NCBI GenBank assembly: GCA_011390335.1
Contig: JAABSO010000027.1
Coordinates: forward strand, 1 to 59,085
Length of the DNA stretch: 59,085 nucleotides
DNA from: Desulfotignum sp.
Lineage (GTDB): Bacteria > Desulfobacterota > Desulfobacteria > Desulfobacterales > Desulfobacteraceae
Direction of reading: 5' to 3'
The notes below the pieces were generated by a model. It saw only the letters and a program-made list of their open reading frames with translations. It was not told the DNA's origin and did no database searches. A program made the position numbers and the translations under genes. Below, piece by piece: positions 6,401 to 14,770 of the stretch; position 1 is the stretch's first letter, and the number at the start of each line of letters is the position of its first letter.

Positions 6401-7795
6401 TTATTGCTTTTTGTCGAACACTTGTGCCGGTCTTGTGGTATCTCCTGTGGCATTGGGAAAATCCGGGGCTTTGTAGGCTTTTTTGTTGTGCTCAATGAGT
6501 TCGCGGCCTTCTTTCATGAACAGGTTGTAGCGTTTTTTACATTCATAAAATCCGTGCCACCAGGCATAATCCGGAGCCATCATTGCCGCTCCCATCCTGG
6601 CCCGGCGGCCTTCGTGATGCCAGAGTTCATAATATTCCACTTCCAGGGCTTCATCAAAAAACCGGGTGTTGTCCAGAAGGCCTTTCTCATACAGTTCATC
6701 CAGCAGCGCCTTGGCCGGTGTAAAGTACACGGAATTATACTCTTCAATCGCCTGGTCCAGTTTTATATAATGATCGTTCACCCATTTGTCCCCGTGGCAC
6801 TGGGTGCAGACCTCTTTCATTTTGTTTCTTTCCACTTCCCAGTTTGTTTTGGCCGGAAATGCGGCAAAATCTTCGGGCCGGACCGTGAACGGGGCCTGCA
6901 GTTCCCAGGAAAGGCGTTCGGTCACATCATGGGATGTTTTAACTGTGCCGGAACCCGACATATGGCAGGATGCGCATGTGGGGCCTCTGTAATCAATACC
7001 CGCCGACCAGGTGCCCGGGGCTGAAGTCCAGTTGTATTCATCTCCGAAGGCCTTATAAATGTCCCCGTGTTTGGATTCCATGTAGATTTCAATCTGGGGA
7101 TGGTCCGGCCCCAGATGGCACTGGCCGCAGGCTTCCGGCTTTCTGGCTTCCATAAGGGAAAACCGGTGACGGGTATGGCAGCTGGTGCAGCTGCCCAGAC
7201 TGCCGTCCAGATTCACGCGGCCCACCCCGACATTGGGCCAGGTGTCTGAGCTCAACTCGCCATCTTCTGTTTTCAGAACCGTTCCGTGACAGTAATAACA
7301 ACCTGTGGTACGTTCCACATCACTGTTCATGCCGTCATTGAGCCATGGATCAATCTTCCAGATAATTTCAATGGTATTGGCATGCTTGCTTTTTGCGTAC
7401 TGTTTGGCTTCATCCGGATGACACCGGGAACAGTCTTTGGGGGTTACCACCCCGGCAACCGGGACCTTGTATTCCGGTCGCCCGTATTTTGAGTCGGATT
7501 TTTCATACTGTTTGTAGTGGGCCTGGCTGACATCCGGATCAAATTCTTCGGCAAGGTGGCAGTCAATGCAGGTGATGTTGGCATTGGCATGCCGGCTGTT
7601 GGCCCAGTCCGCAAATATGCCGGGATGTTCCTGCTTATGGCACTGAATACATGCAATCCCGGCTTCGGAAATGCTGCGTTCAATCCGGAATTCTTTTTCC
7701 TTGGCCATGGAATTCTGAGACTGGCAAAATCCCGCAGTGACAACAACCAGGCTGAAAAAAACCGACAGTCCTGATACCTGCATCAATCGTTTCAT
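6401..7795 (-). CDS. haoA: Octaheme cytochrome c, hydroxylamine oxidoreductase family (HaoA-like)
   Basis: A 464-residue periplasmic protein with a signal peptide (hydrophobic residues 8-22) and eight CxxCH heme sites at about residues 49, 76, 122, 166, 203, 223, 274 and 330. The spacing and the aromatic C-terminal region (YAWWHGFYECKKRY) match the HAO family. In non-nitrifiers these enzymes reduce nitrite or hydroxylamine to ammonia and usually lack the Tyr crosslink of nitrifier HAO. Several Tyr and Trp are present near the C-terminus, so I cannot decide from sequence alone. It is the second gene after the NrfH-like tetraheme gene, 33 bases apart, which would feed electrons from quinol. Confidence 0.85.
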   Translation of the reverse strand: MKRLMQVSGLSVFFSLVVVTAGFCQSQNSMAKEKEFRIERSISEAGIACIQCHKQEHPGIFADWANSRHANANITCIDCHLAEEFDPDVSQAHYKQYEKSDSKYGRPEYKVPVAGVVTPKDCSRCHPDEAKQYAKSKHANTIEIIWKIDPWLNDGMNSDVERTTGCYYCHGTVLKTEDGELSSDTWPNVGVGRVNLDGSLGSCTSCHTRHRFSLMEARKPEACGQCHLGPDHPQIEIYMESKHGDIYKAFGDEYNWTSAPGTWSAGIDYRGPTCASCHMSGSGTVKTSHDVTERLSWELQAPFTVRPEDFAAFPAKTNWEVERNKMKEVCTQCHGDKWVNDHYIKLDQAIEEYNSVYFTPAKALLDELYEKGLLDNTRFFDEALEVEYYELWHHEGRRARMGAAMMAPDYAWWHGFYECKKRYNLFMKEGRELIEHNKKAYKAPDFPNATGDTTRPAQVFDKKQ

Positions 7796-7828
7796 TTTCT
7801 GCCTCCCTTCTTCTTGGTATATTTGGTA

Positions 7829-8362
7829 TTAAAATCTTTGAAACTGATTGTAATTATATATCGGTGTTTGATTGTGAACCAGGTCCCGATGGCAGTCCAC
7901 GCATTTTTTTTCCCTGCCGGGCAAAGCATGTAAAACACTGCGATGCGCCAGCATGGCCCCCCGCTTGTCCGGAATATACAGCAGGTTCCGGTGGCACTTC
8001 ATGCACTGATAATTTTTAATTGATTCATATGCTGCTTCCCGCTGTTCAGCATGGTCGTATTCATCCATGGTGAAATGCGCAATAACATCTTTGACGCCAT
8101 GCAGGGTTTTCATATAAAAAAAGTTGACCGTATCATGGGGGGCCGGTAGATGGCAGTCCATACAGTCCGCTACAAACCCATGGGCATTGTTGACGTGAGT
8201 GGAGGTTTTCCAGGTGTTGACGGCAAACTGGATTTCATGACAGGATGCGCAGAATTCAGGCGTGGAGGTCCGGACCATGGTGTAATAGGTCATGCTGAAG
8301 ATGGGAAATCCCAGAAAAATGCCGAGAATAACAAAAAAAATGGGTTTTGACGTACGTTTCAT
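7829..8362 (-). CDS. haoC: NapC/NrfH-family tetraheme cytochrome c (HaoC-like quinol dehydrogenase)
   Basis: A 177-residue protein with one N-terminal membrane anchor (residues 7-28) and four CxxCH motifs at about 38, 67, 120 and 154. This is the NrfH/NapC architecture of a membrane quinol-oxidising cytochrome that hands electrons to a periplasmic reductase. It directly precedes the octaheme gene in the same orientation, the arrangement of the haoCA pairs known from Campylobacterota and sulfate reducers. It probably couples menaquinol oxidation to reduction of a nitrogen compound. Confidence 0.87.
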   Translation of the reverse strand: MKRTSKPIFFVILGIFLGFPIFSMTYYTMVRTSTPEFCASCHEIQFAVNTWKTSTHVNNAHGFVADCMDCHLPAPHDTVNFFYMKTLHGVKDVIAHFTMDEYDHAEQREAAYESIKNYQCMKCHRNLLYIPDKRGAMLAHRSVLHALPGREKKCVDCHRDLVHNQTPIYNYNQFQRF

Positions 8363-8543
8363 ATAACTACATCCTCATTGCTATGGGGAAAGGTTAACAA
8401 ACGACGCGCGTTATGAGCAGTGTGGATCTGTCTGCTCGAAAACTACAGGTGAATCTTTAAAAAAGAGCAACTTAAATAAAATCAATTATAAAGAAAATTG
8501 ATATGGTGTCAAGCACCTGATTGCATTTACACCTGTTTTCGCC

Positions 8544-9395
8544 TCAGACCCCCGGCGGCTGCCGCAACAGGGCGCGGATCTCTTCGCGCAGGGCGGTCAT
8601 CTCATCCCTGAGCGCAGCCAATTGCCTGGTTCCTGCCAACTCGCCATCGTCATGCTCTGCGTCGCGGCCGACGAAGAAGGTGGCGAGCGCCGCCGTCACG
8701 TAGCCGAAGACACCGAAGGCGTATAGCGCCAGAAAGATGCACAGGATACGCCCCTCGATTGTCACCGGCCAGTACTGCGAGCCCATCGTCGTCATGATCA
8801 TGGCGGTCCACCACAGTGCCTCGCCATAGCTGTTCAGGCCGTCGGGCCCCTGGTTCTCGAAGGTATACATCCCGGCGGCGCCGGCAAAGGTGACCAGTAC
8901 CGTGAGGGCGATCACATAGCCGAAACCCCGTCGGTTCAGGCTTGCGCCCAGTGCCTTCATTCCGCGGTTCAGCGAGCCGACGACGCGAATCAACCGCAAC
9001 CCCCGCCCCGCGCGGGCCAGACGGAGCAGTCGAAACGCACGGAAGACGCGGAAGATCCGCAGCGCGGGGATCAGCAGTGAAATGACGGTCAGCCAGTTAC
9101 CCTTGAGGTAAGCGGCCTTATCCGGAGCCAGGATGAATTTTCCTGCAAAATCGAGAATGAAGATGACCCAGATAATCGTGCCGAGAACACCGAACAGTAA
9201 ACTCTCGCCCCGAACCAACTCCATGACCAACAGTACCAGCCAAACGAACGCGAGAATCACCATCGGTGTTTCCAGCCAGCCCTCCAAATGGTGGAGCAGT
9301 TCGTATCGCTCGCGTTTCAGCACCTCCACGTCCGTGGTTTTCGCGTCAGGATTTTCGCCGTCTGAGTGCATTTGCCTTGCTGGGCGCCGGTTCAT
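8544..9395 (-). CDS. Voltage-sensor-type ion channel with atypical selectivity filter
   Basis: A 283-residue six-helix channel subunit. S1-S3 lie in residues 42-110. S4 has Arg at every third position (ALRIFRVFRAFRLLRLARAG, continuing to residue 139). The pore region follows at 160-225 and a short C-terminal coiled coil at 255-278 (LRDEMTALREEIRALL). The filter position reads TTMGSQYWP (202-210), where bacterial potassium channels have TTVGYGD. The fold is that of a Kv-like channel but ion choice is uncertain. It is more GC-rich than the cytochrome genes next door and the neighbours give no functional hint. Confidence 0.8.
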   Translation of the reverse strand: MNRRPARQMHSDGENPDAKTTDVEVLKRERYELLHHLEGWLETPMVILAFVWLVLLVMELVRGESLLFGVLGTIIWVIFILDFAGKFILAPDKAAYLKGNWLTVISLLIPALRIFRVFRAFRLLRLARAGRGLRLIRVVGSLNRGMKALGASLNRRGFGYVIALTVLVTFAGAAGMYTFENQGPDGLNSYGEALWWTAMIMTTMGSQYWPVTIEGRILCIFLALYAFGVFGYVTAALATFFVGRDAEHDDGELAGTRQLAALRDEMTALREEIRALLRQPPGV

Positions 9396-9421
9396 GTATT
9401 TTTACTCCATTCTAGCCTCAC

Positions 9422-9514
9422 TGTTGAGTACCTTAAGAAAAGTGGAAAGCCGCTTGATGAGGATGTTATCCGTCAGGTCATTCGAGAAGAATTGGACCGT
9501 GCTATGCATCATTA
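9422..9514 (+). pseudogene. Possible C-terminal remnant of an unidentified gene
   Basis: The plus strand reads VEYLKKSGKPLDEDVIRQVI then REELDRAMHH and a stop. It looks like a genuine helical C-terminus and sits between two unrelated leftward genes with no upstream domain in frame. The family is not recognised. It could be a chance frame. Confidence 0.3.
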
Positions 9515-9592
9515 ATTCTCTCTTTTCCTTTTTAGCAGTCTGCAGCAGCACAATGTTGGCCCCTTAGGTGGCGGATTCCAACCGATCAAGTT

Positions 9593-10648
9593 TTACGCCA
9601 CAGTGATATCAGCATCCAGATACACGTCCTGGATGGCATGCAGCAGTTCAATGCCGTCTTTCATCGGTTTTTGGAACGCTTTGCGGCCGGAAATGAGACC
9701 GGTGCCGCCGGCACGTTTATTGATGACGGCCGTCCGAACAGCCTGCTGCAAATCATTTTCGCCGCTGGACCCGCCGGAATTGATCAGGCCGATGCGTCCC
9801 ATGTAACAATTGGCAACCTGATACCGCGTCAGGTCAATGGGATGATCGCTGGTGAGTTTTTCATAGACCAGATCGTGGGTTTTGCCAAAGCCGATGTCTT
9901 TGAAGCCACCATTGTTGGTTGGCATTTTTTGTTTGATCAGATCGGCTTTTATCGTGACTCCAATATGATTGGCCTGACCGGTCATATCCGCAGCTGCGTG
10001 GTAGTCTTTGTCGCCTTTTGTAAAGTCCGTGTTGCGGAGATAACACCACAAAACCGTGAACATACCAAGCTCGTGGGCACGGGCAAAGGCTTCGGTCACC
10101 TCTTCGAGCTGGCGCATGGATTCCTCCGAGCCGAAATAAATGGTGGCACCAACGGCAACCGCACCCATGTCGAATGCCTGTTCCACCGAAGCAAACATGC
10201 GCTGATCGTATTTGTTGGGATAGGTGAGCAGCTCGTTGTGGTTCAATTTGACCAGAAACGGAATTTTATGGGCGTATTTGCGCGAAACTGCGCCCAGCGC
10301 GCCAAGTGTTGATGCAACAGCATTGCAGCCGCCTTCAATTGCCAGTTTGAGGATGTTCTCCGGATCGAAATAGATCGGATTCGGCGCAAAGGCACCGCCG
10401 CCCGAGTGCTCGATGCCCTGATCCACCGGTAAAATGGATAAATAGCCGGTGCCGCGGAGGCGGCCGTGATTGAACACCGTGTTTACATTCCTCAAAACCG
10501 TGGAAGAACGATCGGTGTGCACCAACACCCGGTCGATAAAATCCGGTCCGGGCAAATGCAGATTTTCCTTTTTGATGGTGTTGCAGGTATGATACAAGAG
10601 CGATCTTGTATCGTCTTTCCCTAAAATTTCCTGGATGTTTTTTAACAT
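9593..10648 (-). CDS. fbaB: Class I fructose-bisphosphate aldolase (FbaB/DhnA family)
   Basis: A 351-residue cytoplasmic TIM-barrel enzyme that interconverts fructose 1,6-bisphosphate with glyceraldehyde 3-phosphate and dihydroxyacetone phosphate through a Schiff base. The [13 protein letters not shown] segment near residue 76, the [11 protein letters not shown] strand, the [13 protein letters not shown] lysine strand and the phosphate-binding [11 protein letters not shown] loop are all characteristic of the prokaryotic class I (DhnA) aldolases. Length is normal. AAAGGAGAAGCCACC precedes the ATG. Copy 2 of the promoter-bearing dispersed element lies about 190 bases upstream and points into this gene, so it is the likely promoter. 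Confidence 0.92.
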   Translation of the reverse strand: MLKNIQEILGKDDTRSLLYHTCNTIKKENLHLPGPDFIDRVLVHTDRSSTVLRNVNTVFNHGRLRGTGYLSILPVDQGIEHSGGGAFAPNPIYFDPENILKLAIEGGCNAVASTLGALGAVSRKYAHKIPFLVKLNHNELLTYPNKYDQRMFASVEQAFDMGAVAVGATIYFGSEESMRQLEEVTEAFARAHELGMFTVLWCYLRNTDFTKGDKDYHAAADMTGQANHIGVTIKADLIKQKMPTNNGGFKDIGFGKTHDLVYEKLTSDHPIDLTRYQVANCYMGRIGLINSGGSSGENDLQQAVRTAVINKRAGGTGLISGRKAFQKPMKDGIELLHAIQDVYLDADITVA

Positions 10649-10778
10649 GGTGGCTTCTCCTTTTTATTTTGTTTTTCCCGAATATCCGACGGCTTTTTGT
10701 GTCTTTTCCATCTGTTTTGGATCACCCTGGTAGCGGAGCATGCTTTCCTAGAAGAGTTGCCGGCTCTGGCCTGGGGAA

Positions 10779-10874
10779 ATAGCTCCGCTCTGTCGGTTAC
10801 AAGGGATTGCAGGCCGATGGAAAGCTGATGTTGTATCCTTGTATAGTAAAGAGGCTTTAAAAATGCAATGGGGG
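10779..10874 (-). repeat. Dispersed promoter-bearing element, copy 2
   Basis: On the minus strand TTGCAT (10863-10868), 17 bp, then TATACA (10840-10845). The leader downstream shares AATCCCTTGTAACCG and ACAGAGCGGAGCTATTT with copy 1. It lies in the 292-bp gap before the aldolase gene, which otherwise holds nothing recognisable, and would give an aldolase 5' leader of about 190 nt. Confidence 0.75.
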
Positions 10875-10940
10875 AAAACCCCCATTTGTGTAAGGTTGGA
10901 AGATGCTCTTTGTCAAGAAAATCAGGTGTAAAATACGCAG

Positions 10941-11618
10941 TTAACCCTGCTTAGAATTGGAAAAATGCGCTTGCAGATGATCACGAATATCAAAGAAATC
11001 AGACCAGGATTCACAGGGCAAATTGTTTTCATTCATAAAACCGGCAAGCCGTCCCCGGGCAAAAACCAGGTCCGCTGCCCGGGCCATGTTGAAATCGGTT
11101 ATACCGTCACCGATGGCAACCTTTTGTTTTGCGTTAAAAAATTTCATCACACGTACCTTGTCTACCAGTTCTGTTTTCCCCTCATACGCTGAGTTGGTCC
11201 GAAGATATTGTCTGCTGGTATCCACATCTGCCGCAAAAACCGAGAGCATTCTGTTTATCAGGTTCCCAAGCCTGGTTTCCACCATTCCGCGGATGCCCCC
11301 TGAAAGAACCACCATCGGTATATTTTGGGATTCCAGAAAATCAAGCAAGGCCTCAAATCCCGGGCGGATAGAAAAGGTAAGGGTATAATCGAGAATATCG
11401 TCATAGTGGGAAGAACCGATAGAATTGATGGTTTTGGTTACGGCTTCCCGTACGGTGATTTTGCCGGATGATAGGTCCTCTCTGCTGGGTTGCCAGGTTT
11501 CAGGTGCGAATTTGTTGAAAACCCGCTCCAAAGTATCCTGTTCCGTGATCGTTCCGTCAAAGTCGCAGAAAACAATGCTTTGATATAATTGAGTCTGTTT
11601 TTGTTTTATAGCATCCAT
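10941..11618 (-). CDS. HAD-superfamily phosphatase (MtnX/SerB-like)
   Basis: A 225-residue HAD phosphatase. Motif I is FCDFDGTITEQD (residues 18-29; the two Asp are nucleophile and acid/base), motif II is VVLSGG near 103, and motif IV is IGDGITDFNMA near 169-179. The alpha-helical cap insertion after motif I matches the phosphoserine-phosphatase/MtnX branch, so the substrate is probably a small phosphorylated metabolite. No methionine-salvage gene lies nearby to support MtnX itself. It is 51 bases downstream of the LOG-family gene on the same strand. Confidence 0.8.
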   Translation of the reverse strand: MDAIKQKQTQLYQSIVFCDFDGTITEQDTLERVFNKFAPETWQPSREDLSSGKITVREAVTKTINSIGSSHYDDILDYTLTFSIRPGFEALLDFLESQNIPMVVLSGGIRGMVETRLGNLINRMLSVFAADVDTSRQYLRTNSAYEGKTELVDKVRVMKFFNAKQKVAIGDGITDFNMARAADLVFARGRLAGFMNENNLPCESWSDFFDIRDHLQAHFSNSKQG

Positions 11619-11669
11619 ATTAATTTTCCTGTAAGTCTCTCTGGATGTAGGTTTCCACCATCAGATCTA

Positions 11670-12209
11670 TCAGGTGCCCTGCATACGTCTGATCATTTCA
11701 GCAGGGGTGTCTGCCCGAAGGATTACCTGTCGGTGGGGGGCTTTCAGAAATCCCTCCTGCTGTGCTTTGTCCAGAAGGGCATCCATGGGGGCAAAATAAT
11801 TGTTTACATTCAGGAGTCCAAACGGTTTGGAATGGAATCCTAACAGAGACAGGGTATATATTTCAAAAAACTCCTCAAACGTACCTATTCCCCCCGGCAG
11901 GGCCACAAATCCGTCAGACAGTTCTACCATCAGCCTCTTTCTTTCATGCATGGTGGGTACCACATGCAGCTGTGTCAGTCCGGGATGGAAAATTTCCTTG
12001 TCCCGCAACGCCTGCACCGTCACGCCGACCACCCGGCCACCCGCCGCAAGAGCGCTGTCTGCCAGCAGTTTCATAAGGCCTGTGTTCGACCCGCCGTATA
12101 CGCATGTCATACCGTGTGCAGCCAGTTCTGTGCCCATTTCTTTGGCCGCCCTGGCATACACCGGGTCAGCACCGGCGCTGGAGCCTAAAAAAATACAGAT
12201 CGCATCCAT
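11670..12209 (-). CDS. LOG-family nucleotide 5'-phosphate nucleosidase (TIGR00730)
   Basis: A 179-residue Rossmann-like protein carrying the signature PGGIGTFEEFFE (about 106-117) and the N-terminal CIFLGSSAGADPVY and GMTCVYGGSNTGLM segments. The family hydrolyses the base from nucleoside 5'-monophosphates. The plant and some bacterial members release cytokinins, while many bacterial ones act as AMP/pyrimidine nucleosidases in stress or salvage. Full length, leftward, between the acyl-CoA dehydrogenase and the HAD phosphatase. A salvage link to that phosphatase is possible but unproven. Confidence 0.85.
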   Translation of the reverse strand: MDAICIFLGSSAGADPVYARAAKEMGTELAAHGMTCVYGGSNTGLMKLLADSALAAGGRVVGVTVQALRDKEIFHPGLTQLHVVPTMHERKRLMVELSDGFVALPGGIGTFEEFFEIYTLSLLGFHSKPFGLLNVNNYFAPMDALLDKAQQEGFLKAPHRQVILRADTPAEMIRRMQGT

Positions 12210-12322
12210 GATTGTTTCAGCTTTCTTTGGTTTTTCCGAACAACCCCTTGCCCTTCAGATTGCAGGTGTTCGACGTATGTATTTGTTGACCGGGCTGGTC
12301 AGGATCTTTGCCCCATACCATG

Positions 12323-13636
12323 TCAGTGCAGCTGGAATGCCCCTTTTGGAAACAGGCAGACCGGGCACGTCTCAGGCGGTTCTTCGCCATAATGGACATG
12401 GCCGCACATGGAACAGCGCCAGATACCGGCATCTTTTTCAAGCGTTTTATCCTTTGATACCGGAAATTCAGACAGTTCAGGCATGACCGGTTCATAGGTG
12501 TTCAAAGCATGGCCTGCCAGTATCATTCTCTGGATTTCACTGGTGCCTTCATAAATCCGGTAAAGCCGGATATCGCGCATCAGCTTTTCCACGGGAAACA
12601 TTTTTGTGTATCCAAAACCGCCAAGTATCTGGAGTGCTTCGTCCACCACCTCCCAGGCAGCTTCTGTGGCATACATCTTTGCAACAGATGCAGATATGGT
12701 GGCATCAGGCAGATTGTCCGCTTCCCAGGCGGCCTTGTGGACGAGCAGCCGGGAGGTCTCGATCTTCTGGAACATCTCGGCAATTTTAAATTGAAGGGAT
12801 TGAAAGCTGACGATCGGGGTGCCGAAGGCCTTGCGTTTTTTCACATACGCTATGGCAAATTCCATGGCCGATCTGGCTGCGCCCACGGCAAAGGCACCGA
12901 TCATGGGGCGGGTCCTGGAAAACGTTTTCATGGCCAGAATAAATCCCTTTCCAGGTTCAGCAATCACATTTTCAGCCGGGACCCGGACATTTTTAAAGGA
13001 CAGCGCTGCCGTGTTTGAACAGCGTTGTCCCATTTTCGGTATGGGTTCACCGACAGTAACACCCTCCCAGTTTCTTTCAACGACGAATGCGCAGATCCCG
13101 TCATGTTTTTTGTCCGGATTAACAGTGGCGAAAATTGTCATGTAATCGGAAATGCCGCCATTGGTAATCCAGAATTTGGTGCCGTTCAGGATATACTCAT
13201 TGCCATCTTTTTTGGCCCGGCACCGGATACCGGATACATCAGAGCCGGCCAGCGCCTCAGAGGTGGCAAAACAGATCAGTTTGAAATTTTTGGCAATATC
13301 GGTGAGATATTTTTGCTTTGCCTTCTCATTGTCCGACAGGAAAATCGGTTCCATGCCCAGTGAATTATCAAAAATCGAAGTGGCAATACCCGGGCAGGCC
13401 GCAGATATCTCCTCGGTGATCAGGGCCCCTTCCAGCAGGCCATACCCCATGCCGCCAAAGGCTTTTGGGATGTCCGAATTCATCACCCCGGCATGAAAGG
13501 CTTTTTCAAGCACATCGATGGGTGTCTGGTCTTTCTGGTCATACTGCCATGCCCTGGGCAGAACTTCCTCAAGAGCAAATTTCCTGGCATTGCTGCGTAT
13601 ATCCTTCTGGGTGTCGGATAATTGAAAATTGAGCAT
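12323..13636 (-). CDS. Acyl-CoA dehydrogenase fused to a C-terminal rubredoxin-like domain
   Basis: A 437-residue flavoprotein. Residues 1-385 are a complete acyl-CoA dehydrogenase: the ATSEALAGSDVSG and WITNGGISDYM FAD/substrate segments, an RxxxFG motif (RKAFGTPI) and the C-terminal RIYEGTSEIQRMILAG. Residues about 403-437 add a rubredoxin-type iron site, WRCSMCGHVHYG and CPVCLFPKGAF, with four cysteines in two CxxC pairs. The built-in iron centre could pass electrons from the flavin directly to a partner, bypassing or assisting ETF. I chose the ATG at 13636 because AAAAAGGAGGCAGC precedes it; a 30-residue upstream extension has no family similarity. It lies 22 bases after the racemase gene and is probably co-transcribed. 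Confidence 0.87.
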   Translation of the reverse strand: MLNFQLSDTQKDIRSNARKFALEEVLPRAWQYDQKDQTPIDVLEKAFHAGVMNSDIPKAFGGMGYGLLEGALITEEISAACPGIATSIFDNSLGMEPIFLSDNEKAKQKYLTDIAKNFKLICFATSEALAGSDVSGIRCRAKKDGNEYILNGTKFWITNGGISDYMTIFATVNPDKKHDGICAFVVERNWEGVTVGEPIPKMGQRCSNTAALSFKNVRVPAENVIAEPGKGFILAMKTFSRTRPMIGAFAVGAARSAMEFAIAYVKKRKAFGTPIVSFQSLQFKIAEMFQKIETSRLLVHKAAWEADNLPDATISASVAKMYATEAAWEVVDEALQILGGFGYTKMFPVEKLMRDIRLYRIYEGTSEIQRMILAGHALNTYEPVMPELSEFPVSKDKTLEKDAGIWRCSMCGHVHYGEEPPETCPVCLFPKGAFQLH

Positions 13637-13658
13637 GCTGCCTCCTTTTTGGTTTCGT

Positions 13659-14366
13659 TTATTTGCAATTACCGGGGATGATCGCATATTGCACCGCCTT
13701 TTGTGCATGAATGGCCGTGGTGTCAAAGAGTTTTACGGGTGTGTCCTTCTGGCCCACCAGCATCCCGATTTCCGTGCAGCCCAGGATGACGGCTTCAGCC
13801 CCCTGTTTTGCCAGGGTATCGATGATCCGAAGATATTCTTCTCTGGTTCCGGGTTTTGCGATTCCCAGGCACAGTTCCTCAAAAATTGTTTGGTGGATAA
13901 AAGCCCTGTCTGCTTTTTCCGGCACCAGAACATCAAGTCCGTGGTCTCTTTCCAGGCGGCCCTTATAAAAATCCTGCTCCATGGTAAACGCCGTGCCCAG
14001 CAGGCCCGTCTTTTTAATTCCGGATCGGATCAGGGCCTCGGCCGTTGCATCGGCAATATGCAGCAGGGGAATATCAATTTTATCCTGTATCTCAGCAGCC
14101 ACCTGATGCATGGTATTGGTGCAAATCAAAAGAAAATCAGCCCCCGCAGCCTGGATCTTTACGGCGGCCTCTGAAAGATCTTCGGCCACCCCTTGCCAAT
14201 CCCCCCGTCCCATCAGTTTTTCCACAGGATCAAAATCCACACTGTACAGCACGATTTTTGCTGAATGCAGTCCGCCCAGGGCCTTTTTCACACCCTCATT
14301 AATCATCCGGTAATACCCGACCGTGCTTTCCCAGCTCATGCCGCCCAGAAGGCCGATTGTTTTCAT
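13659..14366 (-). CDS. Aspartate/glutamate racemase family protein
   Basis: A 235-residue cofactor-independent racemase of the Asp/Glu/hydantoin family. Both catalytic cysteines are visible: LICTNTMH near residue 82 and LGCTEIGML near 195. The start MKTIGLLGGMSWEST is the family's standard N-terminus and is preceded by GAGAGGCAAT, so I placed the start at 14366, not at the longer frame. It interconverts an amino acid's L and D forms, probably aspartate or glutamate. Copy 3 of the dispersed promoter element lies about 155 bases upstream. Confidence 0.87.
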   Translation of the reverse strand: MKTIGLLGGMSWESTVGYYRMINEGVKKALGGLHSAKIVLYSVDFDPVEKLMGRGDWQGVAEDLSEAAVKIQAAGADFLLICTNTMHQVAAEIQDKIDIPLLHIADATAEALIRSGIKKTGLLGTAFTMEQDFYKGRLERDHGLDVLVPEKADRAFIHQTIFEELCLGIAKPGTREEYLRIIDTLAKQGAEAVILGCTEIGMLVGQKDTPVKLFDTTAIHAQKAVQYAIIPGNCK

Positions 14367-14489
14367 ATTGCCTCTCTGTATTTTTTTTGTTGTCCTTGCA
14401 TCAGTGTCCCGGGGAACGGCACGGGCCATACGTGCTCCGGCCGCTTCCGCATCAACACCCGTCAAAGAGGCCGGAAATCCGCTGGCTCT

Positions 14490-14560
14490 ACAGGCCGGGG
14501 TCAGCCGATGCTGTATTCTTGTATAGTAAGGAGACTGTAAAAATGCAATAGGGGAAAACC
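14490..14560 (-). repeat. Dispersed promoter-bearing element, copy 3
   Basis: On the minus strand TTGCAT (14543-14548), 17 bp, then TATACA (14520-14525), then a shorter shared leader (ATACAGCATCGGCTGACC). It diverges from the other copies after about 35 bases of leader and points into the racemase gene. Confidence 0.7.
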
Positions 14561-14770
14561 CTTTCTATCCCAAATGATCCAGAAAAACCAGATCGTCTAC
14601 GGTCAGGGCAAGGGAAAACTTATACCCTGCGATGACTGAGACCGGTTTTAAATCAAAGAGCTCATTACCTGTTTATCCTTTGCCCGGTTTAATTTGACAT
14701 TTGCATGGGGTCATGTTTTTATCAAAAGCTGTACACCATGGAATCAGAGCAGCCGAATGATTGGATGTAA

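Noticed and set aside
12217..12495. 92-residue minus-strand frame over the rubredoxin tail
   Set aside because: It overlaps the well-supported end of the acyl-CoA dehydrogenase gene in another frame and lacks a ribosome site.
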